A model generated the notes under the pieces. It had not been told where the DNA came from. It did not search any database and saw only the letters and a program-made list of their open reading frames with translations. This document shows, piece after piece, positions 24,616 to 34,475 of a stretch of DNA of 60,000 nt. The stretch lies in contig NC_092565.1 in the NCBI RefSeq assembly GCF_037975245.1, forward strand, positions 19,573,999 to 19,633,998, given 5' to 3'. The position numbers and the translations under genes were made by a program. Origin of the DNA: Apostichopus japonicus (Eukaryota > Echinodermata > Holothuroidea > Aspidochirotida > Stichopodidae). The first letter of the stretch is position 1. Each line of letters opens with the position of its first letter.

Positions 24616-25813
24616 GATACAACCAGGGGCGTAGCGAAGGGGTTTTTGTTGGGGGGGTGTGGAGAATTTGGTTTGCCGACGGATCTGGAAGTGGTGACTG
24701 AAATGGGGGACGGGTCTAAGCGGAGGGGGTTTCCCCCTCCCCTTTGGAAAATTTTTAGTTTTGAAACGTCCTTAGATGCAATCTGGTGTATATATTAAGT
24801 CAAATTTGATTTGCCGACGGATCTGGAATTGGTGACTGAAATGGGGGAGGGGTCTAAGTGGAGGGGGTGTCCCCCTCCCCTTTGGAAAATTTTTAGTTTT
24901 GAAACGTCCTTAGATGCAATCTGGTGCATATTTTAAGTCAAATTTGATTTGCCGACGGATCTGGAAGTGGTGACTGAAATGGGGAGGGGTCTAAGGGTAG
25001 GGGGTCTACCCCTCCCCTTTGGAAAATTTTTAGTTTTGAAACGTCCTTAGATGCAATCTGGTGCATATTTTAAGTCAAATTTGATTTGCCGACGGATCTG
25101 GAAGTGGTGACTGAAATGGGGAGGGGTCTAAGGGTAGGGGGTCTACCCCTCCCCTTTGGAAAATTTTTAGTTTTGAAACGTCCTTAGATGCAATCTGGTG
25201 CATATTTTAAGTCAAATTTGATTTGCCGACGGATCTGGAATTGGTGACTGAAATGGGGGAGGGGTCTAAGTGGAGGGGGTGTCCCCCTCCCCTTTGGAAA
25301 ATTTTTAGTTTTGAAACGTCCTTAGATGCAATCTGGTGCATATTTTAAGTCAAATTTGATTTGCCGACGGATCTGGAAGTGGTGACTGAAATGGGGAGGG
25401 GTCTAAGGGTAGGGGGTCTACCCCTCCCCTTTGGAAAATTTTTAGTTTTGAAACGTCCTTAGATGCAATCTGGTGCATATTTTAAGTCAAATTTGATTTG
25501 CCGACGGATCTGGAAGTGGTGACTGAAATGGGGAGGGGTCTAAGGGTAGGGGGTGTCCCCCTCCCCTTTGGAAAATTTTTAGTTTTGAAACGTCCTTAGA
25601 TGCAATCTGGTGCATATTTTAAGTCAAATTTGGCACGGAAGAAGCTCCCGTTCTCCTTTTCTCTATTCAGCTTTCCTTCTTTCTTCCCCTTCCGCTCTCT
25701 TCACCTTTTCTCCTTTTGCCGACAGACCCAAAATTTGCTGACAGCGACCAAATTATTGGGGGGGTGTGACACCCCCCCCACACCCCCCCGCTCGCTACGC
25801 CCCTGGATACAAC
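24616..25813 (+). mobile_element. non-autonomous hAT element with 8-bp target duplication
   Basis: The element spans 24624-25805 (1,182 bases). The left terminus CAGGGGCGTAGCGA and the right terminus TCGCTACGCCCCTG are exact inverted repeats. They are flanked by identical 8-base direct repeats GATACAAC (24616-24623 and 25806-25813). An 8-bp duplication with a CAGGGG-type terminus is the hAT signature. There is no transposase inside. Most of the interior is a seven-unit 137-138-bp array, followed by a pyrimidine-rich segment and C-runs before the right end. Movement must have used a transposase supplied elsewhere. Confidence 0.92.
24675..25637 (+). repeat. 137-138-bp tandem array inside the hAT element, seven copies
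   Basis: The marker 'gccgacggatctgg' starts at 24675, 24813, 24951, 25088, 25225, 25363 and 25500. Units carry a GC hairpin region ('ggaggggtct' to 'cccctcccc') and the shared line 'ttttgaaacgtccttagatg'. Two subtypes, 'gtggagggggtgtc' and 'gggtagggggtcta', occur in mixed order, indicating unequal exchange. Confidence 0.95.
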
Positions 25814-28120
25814 TATATAAACCTTGAACAAACATGATAACTTTTATTAGGCTTGTATTTCTTTGTTTACAGAGTGAGTACCACTTTAAATTAGAGAAAG
25901 GAAACAAATATAGGTAATTAATAATAATAATAATCATCGTTATGAAAGGATTTTACAATGCGTACATATCCACTCTGCTGTAGAGCCCTCAAGCCACAAA
26001 GAAAAACAACCAATGGCAATGTCACTGTGAAGCAAGGTCAAGTATAATGATTTGATGAAAGAAGGGGTGGACGGGACGGGGGTAAGGAAGAGAAGGGGCA
26101 TAGAGGGGGAGGGGTTGACATTAGTAAGATTGCATGGGACTTCACTAGTTTTCAATGCCAATAAAGTTCAGGAGGAGCAAAAATCCTTAAAAACTTATCA
26201 GGTTTGGATTTTTGCTTCCTTGCTTACGTGTCTCCTCACAAGCTAAGCACTATCCCTCCACCGTGTCTAGAGTGAACTGGTAACCTTTTGACACTGTGTG
26301 CGCCCTCTAGTACCGGACCCCACCAGTCAATGACCTCCCCTTCTCATTCTACCACTCCAAAGTGTTTAGAATGTTTGGTTCTCGACTCGGAAAGTGGTAT
26401 ACGACCTAACGAAATTGCTTTCACTTCTGGCCATTGTCAGATAATTTTTTAAATTTATTTTGCCAGATATTTTGTCATTTAAATGAGGTTTCTTTATAAT
26501 AATAAAAAAAAAAAAAAAATAAAAACAATGTTACTCCTCCCCCAAAAAGATACACAATTTTAACATAAATTTGAAAAAATAAAAGAAATATCATTTCCAC
26601 AAGTTGTAAAATAAGAAACAGAACCTGGTAGATCTGCGACCTCTTCCCTTTCCATCAAATCCAGCCTTGACGTTTTTTCCTATATTTAGATTGGACCAGT
26701 CTTTTTTTCCGCAAGAATGTCCCTCTGTTCAAATAATTATCTAAAAGTACAATGGATACAAAAAAAGATCAGTGAGACATGATAAAAAATGCTTTCTGAA
26801 AAGAAGGGAGAGGTTGAAAGTTTCCTGTTTTTAAGCAAATACACAAGATATCAAACTGTTTTCCCAAAAATTTTCAGGGAAAAAGTTTGGAGAACACAAA
26901 TGGGAAGGGTTTTTTTGGGGGGGAGGGGGGAGGTGGGCTTGAGCAATCTAGCTGGATTGTGTAAGTCCAATTTCAAAGTAAAATGAAGCTACTGGAAACT
27001 TGACAGGTCTTTTGTTTCAAATTCCCATATCTCACAAGCTGTATTTCTATCACAGCATTAACTGTGAGGCATTTTTCCCTGAGTTATTTCGGTGAATGAT
27101 TGCAACACACCTTCTTTCATTTTACCAACAAGGTTGGTATGTTTAAATAATCAATGTTTATCCGTCAAAGAAGTAAAGATGGTCTTCAGGTCGAAATAAA
27201 TGCATGTCATGAAGAAATGGTACTTTAAAAAAAAGCCATTCATTATAAACACTTTGGCTAGAACTAGAACTTCAGACCAGTTTTTCAACTTTGTTTTGGA
27301 TGGAAAAATAAGCCATAGTGAATATCTTTACAGCTTCTGGAACAACGTAACAGAGACCATGTGGGCTGCATCCAGGATTTTAAAAAAAAGGACCAGGGCT
27401 GCGTCCAGGATTTAAAAAAAGGATGGGGTATGACCCTGTTGCTGTTGAAGTCAGAAGGGGGGGGGCAGGGTGGATGGTTGTATGCAAAAAAAGAAAAATC
27501 TTAAAAATGTTGCATTCTGAGGCATATGAAAGCTATAAATTAGGTCTAATAATTAGGTTACCAGCAAAGTTGTGCTAATAACCACTTTTAAGTTTTGTGT
27601 GGGATTAAAAAGAAGGGGGGGGAGGGTTGCACACCACTGCCAACACCACCCCTCACCCAGTCTGCCTGAACATCCTTTTTTCCCCAAATGTGGGAGAAGA
27701 GCAGCAAATGAGAGTAACAATCTCTGTTGTGATTCCAGTGCAATGTTCAAGGGCGGAGGGATGAGCTTTTACATTGATGAAGAAAATTTACAAGGCAGAA
27801 GGATAAAACTTTATCATAGGAACGAATAAACAGAAAGTTTGATATATAAGTATGGGGGGGGCGGGAGACATTGGGATGGGGAGATGTAGGATGGGGGAGG
27901 GAGTAAAGATGGTGGATGGGGGGAATGGAGAGATCCAAGGTGGGGAGAGAGAGGGTAGATGGAAGATCGGGAGGGAGCACAGATGGATTGTGGGGGGATG
28001 GAAGGGGAAATTTCAAAGTGCTGACAAATGAAAAATTTGTTTCGACCATTGAAAGGAAAGAGAAGGTACCTAAACAAAAATACCCAATCTGTTTCTTTAA
28101 AGATAGTCCCAGCAGGAACA
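25814..28120. other. non-coding stretch between two transposable elements
   Basis: Contains (AAT)n at about 25920-25935, poly(A) at about 26505-26520 and poly(G) near 26910-26930. A 33-base tandem pair 'gctgc-tccaggattt' sits at 27366-27420, and G-rich tracts at 27455-27470, 27615-27625 and 27850-28010. No gene is supported. Confidence 0.5.
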
Positions 28121-28143
28121 GGGCAGGTCCAAGCTATTTGCAC

Positions 28144-28540
28144 TGTGACGTACGGGACATTTCAGAGACTTAAATGTGTCTAAAAGTTATAAAAAATCTA
28201 TTTTCCAGAAACTTTTTCAGGTTTTCATATTTGTTATTGCTGATACTTTATTACAAGCTCATGAAGATTTCCTACACTTGCTTTAATTAGGTCCCATCTT
28301 AATTAATATGCAGTGTGACGTACGGGACCAGAGAATTTTGTGTTTTTTTTACTAAAGAGCAAAGCTGAAATCCCTCTGAAATTAGGAGGGCAGTGATCAA
28401 GCTGTTATAACTAGTGAATAGCCTAACCTTCCAAGAGCTAAACTGTAACATATTAGAAAAAAATATGAAGCCATTCCAGTTCAGTGATTACACAAATGAA
28501 AATTGTCCTGTGACGTACGGGACATGTGACGTACGGGACA
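28144..28540 (+). repeat. left motif cluster, four copies of TGTGACGTACGGGACA
   Basis: Copies lie at 28144-28159, 28314-28329, 28509-28524 and 28525-28540; the last two are head to tail with no spacer. The centre is the palindrome CGTACG. Such subterminal repeats in DNA transposons usually bind transposase; that role is inferred here. Confidence 0.9.
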
Positions 28541-29538
28541 ATTTGTCCATATACAAATTGGCTATGAAAACTCATATTTTTATTCCTGAATATACCATAA
28601 CAAGCTGATTTCTACATAAAAACATTTCTTTGGATATGCCAGAACAATGTCATTGGTAATTTCATGCCATATTTCCTTCTTTCTGGGATTGAAAAGAGCA
28701 GTGACTGTACTTGTGAGATCATTCCACTACATAAAACATAGAATGTGTAAAGTATTAATCTACTCTACACATACATCAATACTCACAACATCAATTCTAG
28801 CTTTGGTAGACCACAAATCATTCAAGATGAAAAGTTTTGGTGCAAAATTGTTTTGGTATATATACTGTACAACACTGTATCATACTCCCTACTATTGACC
28901 CTGAAGTTGAAATATGATCCATCCCATTCAAAACATACCAAAATGTCCACAGTAACGTCCACATAACAACGTCAACGTAATGTCCATCTATTAAACTAGT
29001 ACAACAAAGAAAACTAGACCAAATACTGGTTATTGAACAAACTTATGAGTGATTGTCCTCTGCAAAAATTGGGCAAGCGAAACTCTACACTTGTAACTAA
29101 AAATCTCAGTGTCTATTATCTAAGTTCAGGACACAAGAACATTGTTGCACGTTCATGATAGTCACACTTCACAATACAGTAGGCATACGACTCCACATTC
29201 TTAAAGTCGTCCACATTCAATGTCAATGTTGAATAGCACTGTAGATGATTCTGTATCCAACACACACACACACAATTGACTTCCCGATATTTTATTGAAC
29301 AACACCTGGGCTGTTGGTGGTCATCACTCAGTCAATAATTTATTTGGTGCCATGATGTGCTCTTCAGGCATCCAGGGATTATAAGTTGCAACTACCACCT
29401 TTCAACAAAATAAATTTATAAGCATTGGAAGGTTTCCAGTACAGTTTAGTTTGGTAGAAAAAAAGGATCAGGAGGGACACTAAAAGTCCCCATCAAGGAC
29501 CCTATAGAGAGAGAGAAAAAAACTGAAGACACAAACAC

Positions 29539-29998
29539 TCAGACCCGATAACAATGCTTAAAGTGCTTGTCCTAAGCATTCTTAAACCCATTGACACTAC
29601 TTGCGTACAACTTTCTCAGGCAAACCATTCCACTCATTCACAACCCTTTTAGAAAAAAGTTATGCCGAATATTAATCCTACTATGTGACTTTTGGAGTTT
29701 AAGACAATGACCTCTGGTACAACTACTGTTAGCAAACATGAAAAAGTCGGTAAAGGATAAATTGTCAAAACCATACACAATCTTGAAAACCTGGATCAAG
29801 TCCCCACGTAACCTCCTAAGCTCCAGTGTGGTGAAACTTAACAGTTGTAACCACCTATTATAGGGAACACTCTTTAAGGAACTACAGTAATCATCCTAGT
29901 AGCCCTCCTCTGGACCTTTTCAAGTACTTCCTTATCCTTAGCAAAATATGGGTTCCAAGCCTGCACAGCATACTCCAGATGAGGCCTAACCAACTGCC
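29539..29998 (-). pseudogene. dead CR1-type LINE reverse transcriptase C-terminus
   Basis: On the minus strand a clear CR1 reading appears: '[20 protein letters not shown]', '[14 protein letters not shown]', 'LQLLSFTTLELRRLRGDLIQ', 'VFKIVYGFDN', 'RVVNEWNGLPEKVV'. It needs at least two frame changes and crosses several stops, so it is not functional. It is the extreme C-terminal end of the reverse transcriptase, as expected for 5'-truncated copies. It lies within the 28121-30619 element, between the left and right motif clusters. Confidence 0.85.
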
Positions 29999-30073
29999 TA
30001 ACCAACTACTTGGTCCCCATTGGAGCTCATGCATGTTTATTATGTATAAATATACAGGGTTTCCCCCTATGTA

Positions 30074-30441
30074 TGTCCCGTACGTCACATTTTGTCCCGT
30101 ACGTCACATTTTTAAATTTGATAATTAGATTTGCAGTGAACATTATTTCAAAATTTTTGGGATGGATTTTGTTGAGCAATGTTCTTAATTAGAACTTTAG
30201 AGAATATCACCAAAAAAAAATTGTTCTTCATATCAAAATTTGAAAAGAACGGGTGAAAATTGTGACGTACGGGACATCGATATTTGGACACTAGCTAATT
30301 AGCATATTTAATTGATGAACCCCCAAACATAATATGTCAAAATTATTGGAAGGAATGGTGTATCATGTCCCACATAACTCATATTCAATTAGTTCATATT
30401 GCTGGCAGGGAAATAGGATTCCAAATGTCCCGTACGTCACA
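30074..30441 (-). repeat. right motif cluster, four copies of TGTGACGTACGGGACA
   Basis: Copies lie at 30074-30089 and 30093-30108 (inverted, 3-base spacer), 30261-30276 (+) and 30426-30441 (inverted). The pair at 30074 mirrors the abutting pair at 28509. Confidence 0.9.
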
Positions 30442-30623
30442 CTGCAATTTGAATTTATGCAAATTAGCAGGCTGTAATTGTTTGAATAGGCAAAAAATTT
30501 CAAAAAAATTATGAAAATCTGAAACTTCAAAAATTCAGCTTTGACATGACACCAAATTTAGGGTGCTCCAGTAAAGTTTGAAATTTGGCTTCTAGGGATA
30601 CAATAGCTTGGACCTGCCCAACA

Positions 30624-32480
30624 ATGGAATCAGGCAAAGAATTCAGATCTCCACAAATGAAGCGATACATGTATAGCGCACAAAATTGTCGGTACGAGGG
30701 ACTTTCGATAGACTGACTGACTGATGGTCGTCCAACTGTACGAGAATATTAACGTGATTTGGTACGAGAATAATATCAATTTATTTTGGTCACGGTGACA
30801 CAGAGTGACGACCTCAGCGTAAAACACACCCCGAACACATCAATAAGGCCCGACCACGCCACCGACACAACTGATGGGTTCTGGCTACTCTCTACCGAAC
30901 GTTCTCCAAGTTCAAACCGCCACTGAAAAACAAAACTTTGGGGGAATAACCCAGCTTCAGATAATGAGTTTAGTCAAAGTCCACTATTTGGGCAATTGTG
31001 CATAACAAAAATATGATATTAAATGTGACCTTTAAAAATCCTCCACAATTTGCAAGAAGGCAGCTGATACCTGGTACAACCTTTCACCAAGACGAGTAGG
31101 AAGTCATTATTCCCAGGATACGATAGACCCAGCTACTGGATCCAACGTTGTTGTTTTGATAAAGGAGCACTTTGCTACAGTTTTATAGACTTATAAAGCA
31201 AATTAGCAATATCAACTTTTATCAAGAAGACAAAGACATATATATAGATATTAAAAATTGTTAAAACTATTGGAACCTTTAAAATTTCAAACTAAAATCT
31301 ACAAAGTCTATATGCCCTAGCATTTGAGAATCATCTTATGATGTTACACATTTCTTGTTTTTTTTGTTCTGTTTTTGCTAAAAAATGAACATTTCTGAGA
31401 AAGTAATTTATGCTCCAGTTGCAATCGAAAAGCTATTAATTACTCAGCCACTTATTTTGTATTTAGTGGTTTATTAAACACACACATACAAAGCATATTA
31501 ATTATCACAACTTGAAACATTCCAAATAATTAATTTGTTACTACGTGATAATTGAACCGTGACTAATACAGGAAACATTAATTACATTGTTATGGTATGT
31601 TATTATGCATGTTTGTTGGATCGGGGGGGGGGGGGGAATAGGACTCAAAAAGTTAAGGGAAATCGAAGAAAACGAAAGTTCAAAATGTTGAGTAAATTCA
31701 AAAGAAAAACAAAAAGAAAACAAAAGTGCACAAAGTTGACTGATATTAAAGAAAAAAACAGACAAAAACAAAAAGGACAAAAACTTGACTGAAATGGAAA
31801 GAAAAACAAAACAACACAGAAAATGAAAGTACAAAAAAGCTTAGTGAATTCAAAAGAAAACAACAGAAAAACAAAAGTTGACTGGAATCCAAAGAAAACC
31901 AGAAGAAAAAAATATTACAAAAAGTTGATTGATATCAACATCAAGCTGCTTTAGTCTGGATATGGTACCCTTGGGATTTTATAAACATAATGCCAATGCA
32001 GAATTAAAATTATGAATATCTCAACAAGACAAAATATATTCAGTAACAAGATATCACAACAAAGGTTTCCCATTGTCATTAAAGGATTAGATAGGTATAT
32101 AGGAATAGATATCTAAATTACATGCAAAAATAGAAAAGAAATCCTCCCTGAAAATTTCAGTGCATAGAGTTTCTGCATATATTGGTAGGTATCAAATTAC
32201 AATGAATTTGTAGTATGAAATATGATGCATTCCAAGTAGGATTTTTTTCCTCCAAAATTTGAAGATGAATCTTTGATATCCATATTTGGCTTCACTAAAA
32301 ATGGATTTGATCAAAGGAAGGACAAAGGTTTGCATTTGATTATTGCTGAATCATTGGATACCTGATCACCTGTATATGGGATCACTTTCAGTTTCAAAAA
32401 ATGGTGTAATTTAAATCACGTGGTTAATGACAACCACTGGGTGCAGCATGTGATCAAAATGATTAGGAAGAAGACCACCT
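30624..32480. other. non-coding stretch
   Basis: Holds a poly(G) run at about 31623-31635 followed by about 300 bases of A-rich purine sequence (31640-31930) that yields only low-complexity ORFs. No gene or recognisable repeat was found in the rest. Confidence 0.5.
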
Positions 32481-32484
32481 GCGT

Positions 32485-33395
32485 AAGGCGTAAAGTTCAA
32501 GCAATAAAATGTTGCAATTCAAAAAATCCCTCTAACAGATCACAATAGATTTAAAATGATACATATATTGAATAAAGAACATACAACCATCTTTGAGAAA
32601 AGTCAATTCTTTCCTTTTTATTGTTGTTGTTGTTGCAGAGTCATATCTTGTTGCTAAGGTTTTGTGGTCGTCCTTGTTGTTGTTGTGAATTATTTCTTTC
32701 TTTTTTTTGTGTGTGTGGAAGTGGGAGAGGGTTACTTGCATCTTATATATGTGCACATGATTAAATTATCCATTTTATAAGGCGTAAAGTTCAAGCAAAT
32801 AAACTGTTGCAATTCAAAAAATCCCTCTTACAGGTCACAATAGATTTAAAATGATACATACAGTATATTGAATAAAGAACATACAACCATCTTTGAGAAA
32901 AGTCAGTTCTTTCCTTTTTCCTTTTCATTGTTGTTGTTGTTGCAGAGTCATATCTTGTTGCTAAGGTTTTGTGGTCGTCCTTGTTGTTGTTGTGAATTAT
33001 TTCTTTCTTTTTTTTGTGTGTGTGGAAGTGGGAGGGGGTTACTTGCATTTTATATATGTGCATATGATTAAATTATCCATTTTATAAGGCGTAAATTTCA
33101 AGCAAATAAACTGTTGCAATTCAAAAAATCCCTCTTATAGGTCACAATAGATTTAAAATGATACATACAGTATATTGAATAAAGAACATACAACCATCTT
33201 TGAGAAAAGTCAGTTCTTTCCTTTTTCCTTTTCATTGTTGTTGTTGTTGTTGCAGAGTCATATCTTGTTGCTAAGGTTTTGTGGTCGTCCTTGTTGTTGT
33301 TGTGAATTATTTTTTTTCTGTTTTTGTTTTTGTGTGTGTGGGAGTGGGAGGGGGGTTACTTAAATTTATATATGTGCATATGATTAAAAAATTTT
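32485..33395 (+). repeat. about 300-bp tandem repeat, three copies
   Basis: The marker 'aaggcgtaaa' occurs at 32485, 32779 and 33086, giving periods of 294 and 307. The length difference comes from a 'tccttttcattg' insertion and GTT-repeat changes. Each unit has two (GTT)n tracts, a T-run, a (GT)n run and 'ttatatatgtgca'. Apparent ORFs in both directions are products of this repeat. Confidence 0.93.
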
Positions 33396-33876
33396 CATTT
33401 TATGAAAAACTTTTAAGTCATCAGTTATTGAAAGAGCAAAAACGAATCATCAAAGTTTGGTTAGATAGTCGTGTGCTTCATTCTTCCTTTTTATGTTTGT
33501 TTGTTTCTTTCTTCAATTTCATTTTAATACGATGATGGTAATAATTCCTAACAAAGTGACACTAAAGTTATCTAATCAAGTTTCATTTCCAGTATGTACT
33601 GAAGAAAAAAGTAAGAACATTTCAAAATTTGCTTGAAATCTCTGAAAATAAATAAATACCATCAAATGTCTGGGCGACAGACCATATTGAATTAAAAAAA
33701 GAATCAATCAGTAATTTTGCTAATTAATGATTCATCGATGCTAATTAATCACAATCTGAAGGAGGCCGTTATAGATCCAAGTGAGGTACGGTTTATGATC
33801 TGAAGTAAGCAGTTAAAGAGAGGAGATAACGGTTGACCATTTAGTCCACTAAATTACTGTTTGGACTTTCCTAAAA

Positions 33877-33927
33877 TATATATATATATATATTGGACTT
33901 TCCTAAAAATATATATATATATATATG
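33877..33927. repeat. duplicated (TA)n blocks
   Basis: Two short (TA)n tracts each follow 'ttggactttcctaaaa', a local duplication of about 33 bases. Confidence 0.8.
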
Positions 33928-34049
33928 GCAATACACTCTGGGGACAGAGTAAATGTAAACATCCTGCCCAAATTGCCCAATAAGTTTGAACTTTGTCACA
34001 TCATCGTCAAAATTATCTGCCATTTCAAGTAATGTTTGGTCAGCTTCTT

Positions 34050-34475
34050 TATCATAACATAACATAACATAACAATTAATATTTATATAGCGCTATTCCA
34101 TCTAGATCATAGCGCTTGTGACACAGACACAACCTAGCATGGAAATAGGTGAGTCTTAAGATTACTACGAAATTGAGAGATATTGTCAGTTTCTCTTATA
34201 GTACGAGGGAGATTGTTCCATGACTGTGGACCGGCTACACTGACCGATTTCTGACCCAAGACCTTGTTCGTTCTAGGAACATTCAAGCGGGTTATGTCAT
34301 GAGTAGAGCGGAGAGTTCTTTGAGGAGTATAAGGTGACAGTAGATTGGATAAATAAACAGGTGCAGCATTGTTCATGGATTTAAAGACAAAAAGACAGAG
34401 TTTAAACTGAATCCTTTCCCTTATTGGCAGCCAGTGGAGTTCTTTCCTAGTTGTGAAATATAAGCAATCAGAAAA
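34050..34475 (-). pseudogene. 5'-truncated LINE, RT C-terminus and 3' tail
   Basis: From about 34475 down to the stop at 34134 one open frame reads 'RKELHWLPIRERIQFKLCLF', 'MNNAAPVYLSNLLSPYTPQR' and 'SVSVAGPQSWNNLPRTIRET', ending 'FRSNLKTHLFPC'. This is the well-known C-terminal tail of L2/CR1-like reverse transcriptases ('LHWLP...APxYLSxLL...GPxxWNxLP'). The 3' UTR has 'agcgctatataaa' and ends in a TTATG repeat (34053-34073), a typical LINE tail. The frame is still open, so the copy is fairly young, but everything 5' of the tail is missing. Confidence 0.88.

Larger units (their letters stand above)
28121..30619. mobile_element. 2.5-kb element with 18-bp TIRs and eight copies of a 16-bp motif
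   Basis: The left end GGGCAGGTCCAAGCTATT (28121-28138) is the exact inverse of 30602-30619. AACA flanks both ends (28117-28120 and 30620-30623), a possible 4-bp target duplication. The 16-mer TGTGACGTACGGGACA occurs on + at 28144, 28314 (last base C), 28509, 28525 and 30261, and inverted at 30074, 30093 and 30426. Copies at 28509 and 28525 abut exactly. The 200 bases inside each end share further weak similarity, for example 'gcagtgtgacgtacgggac' about 190 bases from the left and 180 from the right. No transposase is encoded. A degenerate CR1 fragment lies inside. Superfamily unassigned. Confidence 0.72.

Noticed and set aside
28144-30441. CRISPR-like array suggested by eight near-identical 16-mers
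   Set aside because: Spacing is irregular, orientation mixed, and the setting is an animal genome with TIRs around the motifs.
31541-31863. Phe-rich minus-strand ORFs of 70-100 codons
   Set aside because: Low-complexity translation of an A-rich purine tract on the opposite strand.
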